A stretch of DNA of 64,000 bases from Cervus elaphus (GCF_910594005.1 NC_057823.1:96706015-96770014); one strand, 5' to 3'. Positions 1 to 12,215 are shown, counted from the first letter of the stretch. Made by a program: numbers and translations. Notes: generated from the sequence alone by a model not told the origin.

Positions 1-135
1 TTATGTTAAGAAGGCAGCTGCACCTGGCCGTTCCCGCAGGGGAGAGTTGCCCTCTGAGTACAGAGGCACCAGCCTGTCTGTGCCTTTGGTTCAAGAGGAT
101 GAACATATTAGGACCCCACTGGTGTCAATCGGGAG
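1..135. other. unique flank, no feature recognised
   Basis: Moderately GC-rich, non-repetitive sequence ending at the target-site duplication of the first SINE. I see no open frame or known repeat. Confidence 0.5.
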
Positions 136-149
136 GCCCAGTTGTGCAT

Positions 150-367
150 GAGTGAGTGCTCAGTCACTCAATTGTTTCCAACTCTTTGCTACCCCATGGA
201 CTATAGCCTGCCAGGCTCCTCTGTCCATGAGATTTTCCAGGTAAGAATACTGGAGCGGGTTGTCAATTTCCTCCCCTCCAGCGGATCTTCCCTACCCAGG
301 GATGGGGCCTGTGTTTTTGGCATCATGCATTGGCAGGCAGATTCTTTACCCCCTCACCAGCTGGAAA
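150..367 (-). mobile_element. Bov-tA SINE (tRNA-derived), antisense
   Basis: Reading the minus strand gives the ruminant tRNA-type SINE. The tRNA-like head, with its 'aagaatctgcctgcca' box, lies near 330-355. The BovB-like body, with 'catggggta', lies near 185-200. The copy is diverged. It is bounded by a 14-bp target-site duplication, gcccagttgtgcat at 136-149 and gcccagttgtacat at 368-381, with one mismatch. That fixes the ends and shows an L1/BovB-type endonuclease insertion. Confidence 0.9.
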
Positions 368-381
368 GCCCAGTTGTACAT

Positions 382-1848
382 ACTGCTTTCCAACTCTGAG
401 TTCACTGATATCACATATTCCTAGCTTGAAATCAGCCATAATGGTAGTTTGAAATTGGCAAATCTACAGATCAGGTTTGTTTGTTATTAATATCCCAGGT
501 AGCCAGTTATTGTATCTTTAATCAGCATACCACTGGCCTTAAGAGGTTAGCATGTGAAATTTCTAAGGTTCATTTCATCTCTGCTTTTAGATTATGTCTG
601 CAATAACTTTTCTGGTCCCTGCTGATGACAACTGAGAAACTCCAAAGAGGTATATAAATGAGAAATTTCCAAACTTGTCTAATGCATTTTCAGAAAGGTG
701 GTAAACCAAATAGCATACCTCTGCATATCCTAATATCCCCTGGTTATTAAAATGCTCACGGTTATAATTTGGTTGGAAAGAAAGTTACCACATACATATG
801 ATAGATAAAATTAGTTAAAGTTGGTGAAATGTGTCAACATTAGCACAGATCAAAAAGGTGAAAAGGTCACTGTAAAAAAAGATTCCTCAGTTTCTATGCT
901 TTGACTATTAGCAGTGAGAAAAATCGATGTGATTCTTTGTGGTTATAAACTTAATTACAAGAAACCCTTGACCTCTTGACTCTGGTTTCCAAACGGTAGC
1001 AGTAATTCATAGTTATGAATCTACCTGCAGTGAGAATGGCTACTTTTCATGGTGAAACGTGTTTAACAGGACCCAGCAGAGACCTGTGACACCACAGACA
1101 CACGGATAAGTTAAGACCTCTCCAAATGAATACTATTCTAATATTTACCCAGCATCTTTTCGGATGGAGAAAGTGTGGACAAAAGGGACATTGAGAACAA
1201 TTGCAGTGTTCATGCTCCGTGCATCAAAACAAAAGTCTTGTTCTTTATCAGTTTAACCAGATCTGCCCCTCAGAGGACTATGTTAATTGGAAGGTGAGTT
1301 AGTGACTGTTTTTACTTGGGTGTGCTTCAAGGAGTATCACATTTTTGACCCAAGGTGTTTTATCAAAAAATAAAGAAAGAAATCCTTCCCGTGTACTCAA
1401 TACAGTCTCCCTGAGATGAATCACATTTCCCCTTTTTCCATCACTTTTATTTTCAGAGATATTTTATTCTTTTGCACAATTTTTAAAGGAACAGGTTTTA
1501 GAGATTTTCTAGATTTTCATCTCAGCCCTATTGATTTCTTGCCTGGTGACTTTTGAAAACTGTTGAGAATTTATTGAACCTCAGTTTCCATGTGTTCAAA
1601 CTAGGGGTTCATAAAACCTTACAACATAAGCTTTAGGCAGATCTAATATATGGTTATTAAATAATTGAACTTGTACAATGCTTAACATATAGCAGGCATA
1701 TACTTCAAAATATGACAGTTACAGATTGGTATCTACATCACCTGCCCGGCTGATCTGTTTCATCTGGTTCTGATTATCACTATTTTTCTGTGCCCCAGCT
1801 CTGCCTTATCCTCGTTGCTGCAGTGACCTCTGTGCTGTCTCTAGAGAA
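382..1848. other. AT-rich unique DNA
   Basis: No repeat family, open frame of note or RNA gene recognised. The interval carries only short homopolymer runs and no low-complexity block above about 20 bases. It may include old unrecognisable repeats. Confidence 0.45.
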
Positions 1849-1860
1849 ACCAAGCTATGT

Positions 1861-2119
1861 CAGTTCAGTTCAGTTCAGTTCAGTTGCTCAGTCGTGTCCA
1901 ACTCTTGGCGATCCCATGGGCTGCAGCACGCCAGGCTTCCCTGTCCATCACCAACTCCCAGAGTCTACTCAAACTCATGTCCATCACGTTAGTGATGCCA
2001 TCCAACCATCTCATCCTCTGTCAATCTTTACATTTTCAATCTTTCCCAGCATCAGGGTCTTTTTGAATGAATCAGTTCTTCACATCAGGTGGCCAAAGTA
2101 TTAGAGTTTCAGCTTCAGC
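1861..2119 (-). mobile_element. BovB LINE, 3'-end fragment (259 bp), antisense
   Basis: The plus strand begins with five cagtt-type pentamers, the complement of the BovB 3' tail. The reverse complement of the BovB 3' end follows (accaactccc, catcctctgtc, agcatcagggtc). Only the last ~250 bp of the ~3.2-kb element is present, a typical 5' truncation. A perfect 10-bp target-site duplication, accaagctat, lies at 1849-1858 and 2120-2129. The one or two extra bases at 1859-1860 probably belong to the tail. Confidence 0.93.
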
Positions 2120-2129
2120 ACCAAGCTAT

Positions 2130-3865
2130 ATATACACTGCAAAAGAATCCCCCAAACCCCCAAATCATTTTCTTCAATCACTTCTCTTCTCAATGGTTTT
2201 CTATTCATTCAAGAATTGTTTTTAAGAACCTTTGATATTCACAGATAATCTCCTTTCTTATAAGTCTTCCATGCTAGACAGAATTGTGCCGTAACTGATT
2301 TTGTAACTTTTTTCATTTCCTATTCACTCACTATTTCTCCCTCCTAATTATCTAATCCTTATTATCCTTAAGAGTGTAACTCAAGTCTTATTTCTTTGAG
2401 AATTTTTCTTGAAGATAATTTTTATTTATTTATTTTGCTTCAAGGCAGGTAAACCTTTGTCTACATAGACTATTTAGCACCTCCATTGATTCTCTCATAT
2501 TAGTACAATCTCCCCAAAATGATTTCTATTAAACTAAATTCTTTGAAAGACAGATCTCTTTATTTTCTGAGCTCTCCCATTACTTGCTACAATGTCCTGT
2601 AGTATGATTTTAATTATCAGAAATGGTACCTAATGTAAAAATTGGACATGCTTCTTTTTTTATTGAACACTTTATCCTGAAATCCCCAAACATACATAAA
2701 AAATTAAAGGCTAATACATGAACACCCTATTTCTACCACCAAGTCTCTACAATTGTTGGACATTCTCATTTTTTATAACTAGTGATCAAATTTTCATTTT
2801 TTGCCATGACTAGTTTCTGAAAGGTTTTAAATTGAAGTATCCTATTTGGGGACATTATCCTTTATTAGAAAATGGTTAATTTTGCTTCATAAATATTTTC
2901 ACACTCTCCAAGCTTCAGAACATATGAAATAAATGTTTAATTACTATAAATCTACCTGTGGTACTTTTATTGTCTAAACATGGATCTACAAATTACCTAT
3001 TGTTAAGCCCAACAAAAATTTACTTTTTACTTCTGTGGTGGTGCTATTCATAAATAAACTATTGCCTTTTGTGTAGTGATATTTTAAAACTATTTTTAAA
3101 AGTAAGTACAATTTCTTACTTGTAAAAAAACACTTTATCCCAATGAAATCACATATGATCCTAAAATACTTGTTTAGTACAAACTGGTAAATTATAGACC
3201 TATATACTAAAATGAAGATATATAAGATTAAATACTGGTTGTGCTTAGTGTTTTTTTTTTTTTTTTTGAGGAGAATAGATTAATCCAAGGTAAATTTTGT
3301 TTATACAAGTACTGCTATTCTTAGAGACTCTAACTCTGACCAAGAGGTTTTACCTCAAAAACTGTTTGCCTGTTTATGAAATTTCTGGGTTACTCAGAAT
3401 TAGCTTTACATTTACCTCATGTGTAGTCAGATTTATAATCTTCTTAAGGACAGACACTGTGTCTTATTCACACCATTAGTGTGTTTTACAATATATGGCT
3501 GTAACTAAAAACATGACTGTTGAATGAATATTAGGAAGAAAATAGGACACTCTAGTCTTGCATTTGCCCTTGTAACAAACATTTATTGACTCTTCAGTTT
3601 GCCGAGTACTAGGCTACACTGGGTTTGGGTGTAGTCGCACAGTACACGTGAGAAAATTGTCTTTGCTCTTGCAACAGATTGTAGAATTTCTTGAGAAATA
3701 CCTTCTAACTATCTATGCTTAGAAGAAAGTGAATTTCTTTTTTATACTTACATATATTGTTTGATAGTAGTCCAAAGACAGGCAAGTAAATTTAAATCTA
3801 TTTTGTGCTGTTTTTCTCAAACATTAGTGGGTTTTTAGTCCCCATATATCCATGGGAAATTAGTA
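2130..3865. other. AT-rich unique DNA with possible L2-like debris
   Basis: Pyrimidine-rich stretches at about 2250-2600 and the 'aaggacagacactgtgtctt...tgaatgaat' string at about 3445-3525 resemble the 3' end of the old mammalian LINE L2. The match is weak. A run of about 18 T lies near 3250. At 3575-3640 a short stretch resembles the head of a common old mammalian repeat ('aacaaacatttattgac'). No gene is seen. Confidence 0.35.
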
Positions 3866-3877
3866 TATTGTTAAAAT

Positions 3878-4778
3878 TATTAAATTGTTAAATTCAGTTC
3901 AGTTCAGTTCAGTCGCTCAGTCATGTCTGACTCTTTGTGACTCCATGAAGCACAGCACGCCAGGCCTCTCTGTCCACCACCAACTCCTGGAGTTCACCCA
4001 AACCCGTGTCCATCAAGTCGGTGATGCCATCCAACCATCTCATCCTCTGTCGTCCCCTTCTTCTCCTGCCCTCAATCTTTCTCAGCATCAGGGTCTTTTC
4101 CAATAAGTCAGTTCTTCGCATAAGGTGGCCAAAATATTGGAGTTTCAGCTTCAACATCAGTCCTTCCAATGAACACCCAGGACTGATCTCCTTTAGGATG
4201 GACTGGTTGGATCTCCTTGCAGTCCAAGGGACTCTCAACAGTCTTCTCCAACTCCACAGTTCAAAAGCATCAATTTTTAGGCACTCAGCTTTCTTTATAG
4301 TCCAAATCTCACATCCATACAAGACTACAGGAAAAACCATACCCTTGACTAGACGGACCTTTGTTGGCAAAGTAATGTTTCTGTTTTTTAATATTCTGTC
4401 TAGGTTGGCCATAACTTTCCTTCTGAGGAGGAAACGTCTTTTAATTTCATGGCTGCAATCACCATCTGCTGTGATTTTGGAGTCCAGAAAAATAAAGCCA
4501 GTCAGTTTCCACTGTTTCCCCATCTATTTCCCATGAGTGATGGGACCAGAGGCCATGATCTTGGCTTTCTGAATGTTGAGCTTTAAGCCAACTTTTTCAC
4601 TCTCCTCTTTCATTTTCATCAAGAGGCTCTTTAGTTCTTTACTTTCTGTCATAACGGTGGTGTCATCTGCATATCTGAGGTTATTGACATTTCTCCCGGC
4701 AATCTTGATTCCAGATTGTGCTTCTTCCAGACCAGCATTTCTCATGATGTACTCTGCATATAAGTTAAATAAGCAAGG
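3878..4778 (-). mobile_element. BovB LINE, 3' 0.9 kb, antisense
   Basis: This is the reverse complement of the BovB 3' third, with the (TTCAG)n tail at 3894-3914 and coding sequence for the end of the reverse transcriptase and the C-terminal region. It is 5'-truncated. A perfect 12-bp target-site duplication, tattgttaaaat, at 3866-3877 and 4779-4790 defines the insertion. The 16 AT-rich bases at 3878-3893 probably belong to the tail. It faces away from the next BovB copy at 4879-7303. Confidence 0.95.
3921..4745 (-). pseudogene. BovB ORF2 remnant: RT catalytic motif to C-terminus
   Basis: BovB ORF2 encodes an APE-type endonuclease plus reverse transcriptase that primes at nicked target DNA in the nucleus. 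This remnant starts just before the RT palm motif. The catalytic tetrad YADD is intact at 4662-4673. The C-terminal region follows (SKITADGDCSHEIKR near 4420-4475, then RRLLRVPWTARRSNQSI). A stop codon at 4524-4526 comes from an apparent one-base deletion in the 'GPITSW' region. The frame recovers soon afterwards, leaving a 200-codon open segment at 3921-4523. There are no endonuclease, thumb or finger regions, so it is inactive. Confidence 0.92.
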
Positions 4779-4790
4779 TATTGTTAAAAT

Positions 4791-4878
4791 CCCCCAATAT
4801 AAACCAAGGAAAACAAACTGTTCAAAGGAAGTATTTTTAAGACTTTTTCCTATAGTAAGGAAATTTTACTGTTATTTG
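4791..4878. other. short spacer between divergent BovB copies
   Basis: About 88 bp of AT-rich host DNA separates the 5'-truncated ends of two BovB copies that point in opposite directions. Confidence 0.7.
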
Positions 4879-7082
4879 TGAAAGATGTCCTTTTCATTAT
4901 AGGGGACTGGAATGCAAAAATAGGAAGCCAAGAAATACCTGGAGTAACAGGCAAATTTGGCCTTGGAGTACAGAATGAAGCAGGGCAAAGGCTAACAGAG
5001 TTTTGCCAAGAGAATGCAATGGTCATAGCAAACACCCTCTTCTCACAACACAAGAGAAGACTGTACACATGGACATAACCAGATGCCAACACAGAAATCA
5101 ATGCAGTCTTTGCAGCCAAAGATGGAGAAACTCTATACAGTCAACAAAAACAAGACCAGGAGCTGACTGTGGCTCAGAGCATGAACTCCTTATTGCCAAA
5201 TTCAGACTTACATTGAAGAAAGTAGGGGAAACGACTAGACCATTTGGGTAGGACCAAAATCAAATCCCTTATGATTATACAGTGGAAGTGAGAAATAGAA
5301 TCAAGGGCTTAGATCTGATAGACAGAGTTCCTGAAGAAATATGGACGGAGGTTCATGACGTTGTACAGGAGGATGATCAAGACCATCCTCAAGAAAAAGA
5401 AATGCAAAAAGACAAAATGGTTGCCTGAAGAGGCCTTACAAATAGCTGTGAAATGAAGAGAAGCAAAAGCCAAAGGAGATAAGATATACGCATTTGCATG
5501 CAGAGTTCCAAAAATAGCAAAGAGAGATAACAAAGCCTTCCTCAGTGATCAATGCAAAGAAATAGAGGAAAAAGTAGAATGGGAGACTAGAGATCTCTTC
5601 AAGAAAATTAGAGAACTTTTCATGTAAAGATGGCACAATAAAGGACAGAAATGGTATGGACCTAACAGAAGCAGAAGATATTAAGAAGAGGTGGCAAGAA
5701 TACACAGAAGCACTGTACAAAAATATCTTCATGACCCAGATAATCATGATGGTATGATCACTCACCTAGAGCCAGACATCCTGGAGTGCAAAGTTGAGTG
5801 GACCTTAGGAAGCACCACCACGAACAAAGCTAGTGGAGGTGATGGAATTCCAGTTGAGCTATTTCAAATCCTAAAAGATGATGTTGTGAAAGTGCTGCAC
5901 TCAATATGCCAGCAAATTTGGAAAACCCAGCAGGGGCCACAGGACTGGAAAAGGTCAGCTTTCATTCCAATCCCAAAGAAAGGCAATGTCAAAAAATGTT
6001 CAAACTATTGCACAATTGCTCTCATCTCACACACTAGTAAAGTAATGCTCAGAATTCTCCAAGCCAGGCTTCAACAATGTGTGAACCGTGAACTTCCAGA
6101 AGTTCAAGCTGGATTTAGAAAAGGCAGAGGAACCAGAGATCAAATTGCAAACATCTGTTGGGTCATCGAAAAAGGAAGAGAGTTGCAGAAAAACATCTAC
6201 TTCTGCTTTATTGACTATGCCAAAGCCTTTGACTGTGTGGATTACAACAAACTGTGGAAAATTCTTAAAAAGATGGGAATACCATATCACCTGAACAGCC
6301 TCTTGAGAAATCTATATGCAGGTCAGGAAGCATCAGTTAGACTGGACATGGAACAACAGACTGATTCCAAATAAGGAAAGGAGTGCGTCAAGGCTGTATA
6401 TGGTCACCCTGCTTATTTAACTTAAACGCAGAGTGCATCATGAGAAACGCCAGGCTGGATGAAGCACAAGCTGGAATGAAGATTGCCAGGATAAATATTA
6501 ATAACCTCAGATAGGCAGATGACATCACCCTTATGGCAGAAAGTGAAGAAGAACTAAAAAGCCTCTTGATGAAAGTGAAAGAGGAGAGTGAAAATTTTTG
6601 GCTTAAAACTCAACATTCAGGCAGCTAAGTTCATGGCATCTGGTCCCATCACTTCATGGCAAATAGATGGGGAAACAGTAGAAACTGAGTCATACTTTAT
6701 TTTTTGGGGCTCCAAAATCACAGCAGATGGTGATTGCAGCCATGAAATTAAAAGATGCTCACTCCTTGGAATAAAAGCTATGACCAACCTAGACAGCATA
6801 TTACAAAGCAGAGACATTACTTTGCCAACAAAGTTTCGTCTAGTCAAGGTTATGGTTTTTCCAGTAGTCATGTATGGATGTGGATGTGAAAATTGGACTA
6901 TAAAGAAAGCTGAGTGCCTAAAAATTGATGCTTTTGATCTGTGGTGTTGGAGAAGACTCTTGAGAGTCCCTTGGACTGCAAGAAGATCCAACCAGTCCAT
7001 CCTAAATGAAATCAGTCTTGTATATTCATTGGAAGGACTGATGCTGAAGGTGAAACGCCAATATTTTGGCCACCTGATGTGA
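4879..7082 (+). pseudogene. BovB ORF2 remnant: endonuclease C-terminus and RT
   Basis: The endonuclease C-terminus is readable at 4879-5078 (GDWNAKIGSQEIPGVTGKFG). The linker region is at about 5090-5690. RT fingers and palm lie in a 227-codon open segment at 5691-6374 (ASGGDGIPVELFQILKDD, QAGFRKGRGTRDQIANICW, FIDYAKAFDCVD). The C-terminal region is open at 6588-7082. The catalytic YADD has lost its tyrosine to an amber stop: codon TAG at 6512-6514 is followed by GCA GAT GAC. Several other shifts separate the open pieces. Retrotransposition is not possible from this copy. Confidence 0.92.
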
Positions 7083-7303
7083 AGAACTGATTCATTTGAA
7101 AAGACCTTGATACTGGTAAAGATTGAGGCAGGAGGTGAAGGGGACGACAGAGGATGAGATGGTTGAATGGCATCACAGATTCAATGGACATGAGTTTGAG
7201 TAAACTCCAGGAGTTGGTGATGGATGGGAAGGCCTGGTGATGGTGGGAAGGCCATGGAGTCACATAGAATTGGACTTGACTGAGTGACTGAACTGGACTG
7301 GAT
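4879..7303 (+). mobile_element. BovB LINE, 5'-truncated, 2.4 kb
   Basis: Sense-strand BovB running from the C-terminal part of the endonuclease ('gatgtccttttcattatagggg' region at 4879-4905) to the 3' tail ('gactgagtgactgaactgg' near 7278-7297). With ~2.4 of ~3.2 kb it is the longest BovB in the window. I could not find a convincing target-site duplication. A local duplication of 'gggaaggcc' near 7227-7253 lies in the 3' UTR-proximal part. BovB is known to have moved horizontally between squamates and ruminants. This copy looks old because it carries many frameshifts and stops. Confidence 0.94.
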
Positions 7304-8134
7304 TCATATAGAATTCAGCATTCTGTTTTACATTAGTATAATTGAACACCTATATTAAACAAATTTGCATGTTGAATGAGTGAAGTTTGCAAGTGGCAAA
7401 AGCTGAAGTCTGTATCTTCAAGTATAACTGTAAACTTTCTATAGGTGAATTCAACTAGAGATATTTGATATTTTTTGTAGTAAACACAAAGCAAGTAATG
7501 GTTTAAAGTTCAGTTTAAAATATATATATATATTAATGTATATATTTTCTTTCTACACATATCCAAGGCATCTATCATGTTTAAGGTTGCATTCTCCTTT
7601 AAGTTGTATGTTATTATTTAATAGCATTGTAAATGAAATACCTCTTGATAGTCAATACTTTTTAGCAATATCAGTGAAAATCATGACTTGTAGAAAATTT
7701 TCAGGATTACTAAAGAACTTTAAATGTGTTTATTTGTATGTTATGCTTTTATGCTTAATAGAACACTCTACTATTAATTTATATCAAATGATCTGTATTT
7801 ACTTTAGTGGATATTTTAAAATACTATAATAGTCAGTTTGTGTTGCTTGTATTTGTAAAAAGTTGTTGGTATGCTTCATAGTTTTAAAAAATCATTGCCT
7901 TGTGAATATATCTTTTAGAGATATATTTCATGATATTCACATTTTCATCCCTTTTACTTTCTCAGAGTAGGCAATAGCAAAAAGGAAATTTTATTTTAAA
8001 ATAAATCAAACAGTCCCTTTAGATATTGACTCTTCAGAAAGAATAGAAGACTCGTGTAAATGAAGAATGACTTTCAGAAAAATGTACATGAGTCCAGTAA
8101 GCCAGTAACAATTTAGGGCAAACACAAGTTACAC
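7304..8134. other. AT-rich unique DNA
   Basis: No recognised repeat or gene. A short (TA)n run lies near 7521-7533. A 97-codon open frame at 7536-7829 has AT-driven composition and no family resemblance, so it is not called. Confidence 0.45.
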
Positions 8135-8418
8135 CTGCACTTTTTTATATGGACACATGTCTACTGAGCACCTAAAATGTGACTAGTCTGAAATATGTGG
8201 TGAGTATAAGATAGACAGAGGATTTCAAAACTTAGTATGGAGTAAATAATGTACAATATCACATTAATAAATTTTACATTGATTACATGTTGAAATGATA
8301 ATGAATATGTTGAATTAAACATTTTATTCTTAAAATTAATTTCAGTTGTTTTTTAGTATATATACTAGAAAGTCTAAAATTACATCTGTGGCTGGCACTT
8401 TATTTCTGTTGAACAGTG
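8135..8418 (-). mobile_element. MER1-like non-autonomous hAT-Charlie element
   Basis: The strings 'acacatgt.tactgagcac.t.aaatgtg.ctagt', 'ttacattgattacatgttgaaatgat' and 'gtggctggcactttatttctgttgaacagtgct' follow the order of the MER1-type element, ending in the hAT-like terminus near 8418. The copy is strongly diverged. Orientation is nominal because the element is non-coding. The 8-bp hAT target duplication could not be read. Confidence 0.55.
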
Positions 8419-8794
8419 CTAAGTTAGTTCATCACCTGCTGGTGCCTTACACGTGTTTTACTCACTGATGCATTAGATGAGTAGTGTCATTATTCACTAA
8501 CCGATGAACTTTCAAAGACCTTTCCACTTTCTTGTTGACTGTAAGGGGATGTCCAGGTGATGAATTATTCATCTGTAGCACTGAAGAAGCATTTAGTAGA
8601 TCCCAAGAGGAGTGTTGAGCCAAGGGCAGTTTTAGATAGACAGGCTTCTGATATGTTTCAATCTAAGCATGTATCACTCTATTCCTCCTATCACTTAACT
8701 CTGTATTTATTCTTAGAAACAGCCATTACTTTCCCATGCTCATGGGAAGAGCTGTGTTGACTAGATTATGCTAAGCTTTTCATTGTTTTTATTT
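8419..8794. other. unique DNA, possibly a decayed MIR at about 8430-8550
   Basis: 'ccttacacgtgttttactcac...' followed by 'gatgaactttcaaag' resembles the core of a MIR SINE at low identity. The rest is unassigned. Confidence 0.3.
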
Positions 8795-8806
8795 TGATTC
8801 ATTTTT

Positions 8807-10131
8807 GCCACATTTATTAATATATATCTGACACATGACATTGTATAAGTTTAAGGTGTCTAATATGATGATTCGATATATGTATAAACTGTGAAGTAGT
8901 TATCACAATAAGATTATTAACACCCATTACCTCATATAGTTACAATTTTTGTATATGTGTGAGTATGTGTGTGATGAGAAGTTTCAAGGTCTCCTCTCCT
9001 AGCAGCTCTCAAATATACAATACAGTCTCCTCAACTGTAAACATGTACATTACATAGTCAAAACTTATTTATCTTGGAACTTGGAGTTTATACCCTTCCA
9101 CCATCTTCACCCTCCCCAATCCACTGCTGGTAATCACCAATGTACTTCATATTTCTCTAAGTTTAAGTTTTTGTTGTTTAAACTTAATATATGAGACCAT
9201 ATCATGACCGCCTTTCTCTTTCTGACTTATTTCTACAGCAAAATGCTATCAAGATTAATCTATGTTGTTACAAATAGGCAGCTTTTCCTTCCTTTTTATG
9301 GCTGAATAATACTCCCTTGTGTGGGACAAAGATATTTTCTTTATCCATTCATCCATCAATGGAAACTTAGGTTGTTTCAATGTCTTGGCTATTGTTAATG
9401 ATGCTACAATAAACATAGGGGTGCTGATATTTCCACAAGAACTTGATTTTATTTCATTTAGATATATACCTAGAAGTGCAATTGCTGGATCATACGGTGG
9501 GTTCTATTTTAAATTTTTGAGGAAACTCCATCCTGCTTTCCATATTGGCTGTACAAATTTACCTTCCTACCAACAGTGAACAAAGATTCTATTTTCTTTG
9601 CATCTTCAATAACATTTGTTATCTCTTGTTTTTAATAATAGTCATCCTACAAGTGTGAGGTAATATTTCATTGTGGGTTTGACTTACATTTCCCTGATGG
9701 TTAGTGATGTTGAACACCATTTCATGTACCTGTGGGCCTTTGGAGAAATGTCTACTCCTATCCTTTGCCCATTTCCTTATATCATGTACAACAATTAAGT
9801 CAAAATGTATTGCATACTGAAATGTAAGACCTGAAACTATAAAACTCCCAGAGGAAAATGCAGGGGAAATGATATTTTACATTGGTCTGAGCTGTATATT
9901 ACCAAGATGTATTTTTGACTATGACATCAAAAACACAAGCAACAAATGAAAAAAATGAGCAAATGGTACCACATCAATTAAAAAGCTTCTGCACAGCAAA
10001 ATAAACAGTCAACAAAATAAAAAAGCAACCTATGGAATGGGAGAAAATATTTACAAACCAAGTATCTGATAAGGAGTTAATATCCAAAGTATACAAGGAA
10101 CTCATACAACTCTAGCAAAAACAATCCAGTC
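8807..10131 (-). mobile_element. L1 LINE with twin-priming inversion
   Basis: 8807 to about 9782 is antisense L1: the 3' UTR, then the ORF2 C-terminal region, with 'tggctgaataatactcccttg', 'caatggaaacttaggttg' and 'gctggatcatacggt'. About 9783-10131 is sense-orientation L1 ORF2 DNA. It ends with 'ggagttaatatccaaagtatac', which lies immediately upstream of the first part in the L1 consensus. So the 5' segment is inverted relative to the 3' segment, and the junction is contiguous in consensus coordinates. A perfect 12-bp target-site duplication, tgattcattttt, lies at 8795-8806 and 10132-10143. This is the twin-priming product known for L1. Confidence 0.9.
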
Positions 10132-10143
10132 TGATTCATTTTT

Positions 10144-11879
10144 ACACAATATTCTCAATATTAATGGGCTTTGTTTGTAATTATTACTTTTTAATGCTGT
10201 TGTCCTTCCAGCCAATGTAATATTCTGCCCAAGTGAACTGAAATATTTTTCATCAAAGGAAAAAAAAATGAATGGCTAGTGAGACTGACATTTGTAGAAA
10301 TGAAACTGACAACAAAATCATGGGTAATTATCCAGGGCAGTTTGGTGGGAGTAAAATTATTAAAATGCTAACAAGATTAACAAGAGATGTGTGGAAAGTC
10401 TGGGTGCTCTCTGTCAGGCACAGATGCTGAGTATGCTGGCCACAACTGCCAGGAATGACTCATTTGGCTATTTCAGCCCTTCATTAGGATGCTGGTGAGA
10501 TAAGTCTAAAAAATTGATGCAAACTGTGCCTTTAATGGCACTATTCTGAGATTGTAGTTTCTCTAACTCAAAATTTACTTGTTTAAGGTGAGTCCATCAC
10601 CAAAATAAGAACTCAATTAAGAAAATATCAATCAGTATGTCTGTATACAAACTAAACTATTGATTTTGCTTTCTAAGCCACTTTTTAGCAATATATTTAT
10701 ATATTGAATTTGAATACATATATATATATGCATGGATGATAAAACAGTCCTTCAGAATTTATTTCATCACCTCAATAAATAGGCTTTTACTAAGACCATC
10801 TATATGCTGATCACTAGACTGGTCTCTGTGGAAAACACAAGAATCATTCTTCACCTTACAGAGCCCATACTCTAGCTTTGACTTTTCTTCTATGTCAGTG
10901 AGAATGGCTGCATAGATCAAGATAATGAATGAATTCCTACTTATGTAAAGGTGCAGCCATCTCTCTCTCATTTGTGACATAAATAATAGAGGTAACTGGG
11001 AAAACAGAAATCCATAGAGAATTCTCAGTCTTCAAACCGCTCACTTTTATCTTTTCCATGTCTTGTTTTTTCCAAAAGATTTTTTTTTAATTTGTAAAAA
11101 TAAACTGATTTACATTACACTTCATTAGACTATAGTGGTGTGGAATAAGTTTTATTTATTATTTTGTCCCTGGCATCCAATACTGATCTTAGTTGCATTA
11201 TGTGCATCAGAAAAACTTCCTCTGATTGTAGAGGATGTGGGTGGGATAAGGAGGTTTGAGAAAAGGCAAACATAATTTTCCAATTGGCTTGTAGAAAAAC
11301 CTTCCTATTTTTTTATCCACCCTTTTGTGTTTCTTTGAGCATCTCATAGAATACTGTACATATAACAAATGTAAATGAAATAGGACCCTGCTTTTTAAGT
11401 GATAAAATAATCAAAGTGGATTATATTAATATAATATTGATGATTTATGGCTATGGTGTGTTGGTGAAGAAAAATTACATTTATTGTTCTAGTTTTCTTC
11501 TTTATTTCTTTAAGACTCTTACAGGGGCTATTTCATTTAGGGATCCACATTTATATGTGTGTGTGTGTGTTGTATGATATATATATGGTATATATATGTA
11601 CAATAAATGTATTCAGGGATGTATAAGGTATATGAGAAAGCTTCTATATATTATATATATGGAAATAAATAATATACAGAAAAGCCACTACCTTATTTTT
11701 TCTGAATAAATCTATGTTATTAAATTGCGTGAACAAGTCAATATCCCTTTTTCCTCCTAAACAGTTCTTCCAAACTATACTGAAATTTACCCTGAGGATA
11801 AGCTAAAACTTAATATGTTTTGTAACCTTGTCAGCTATGGCCATTATTTCTTTTCCAGCCATATCTTTTGTCTGTATTC
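10144..11879. other. unique DNA, partly complex
   Basis: 10150-10640 is compositionally complex and repeat-free, and includes a consensus AP-1 type TGACTCA near 10457. 10641-11879 is AT-rich with short TA/TG simple repeats near 10720 and 11550-11600. No gene is recognised. The open frame at 10759-10980 minus (73 codons) has no resemblance that I can name. Confidence 0.45.
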
Positions 11880-12215
11880 CTCATCTCCATACCAACCCTT
11901 TTGTAAGTACCTTGTTCCCCTATTTTGGAGTCTTTGCAGCCGTTGTTTCACTGCTAACTCCTACTCATCTTCTGTCCAAGAGTTGTGATCACTTTACTTG
12001 AGAACCCTCCCCTGATATCCTGATTTTTAATAGGTGCCCATGTTATGTCATACCTACCCTTACCATAGTCCCTACCATATTGTCTATTCCTTTGTCATTT
12101 ACAATAGCCTTTTCTCTTTGATTGTAGGGACCACATCTACCGTACACTCGGAGTTGGCAAGTAGGCTCTTTCTGATTCAGCATTAATTAATTGAGAAGTA
12201 AATGAATGATAATAA
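11880..12215 (+). repeat. probable L2 LINE fragment
   Basis: A C/T-rich body is followed by 'gattgtagggaccacatctaccgta' and a 'gaagtaaatgaatga' end, the general pattern of the L2 3' end ('ggcagggacc..gtct' ... 'ttgaatgaatga'). Strong divergence makes this a tentative call. Confidence 0.4.

Noticed and set aside
3866..7303. Single BovB with twin-priming inversion
   Set aside because: Both copies contain the same 3' third. Twin priming would give adjacent, non-duplicated segments. The TSD encloses only the first copy.
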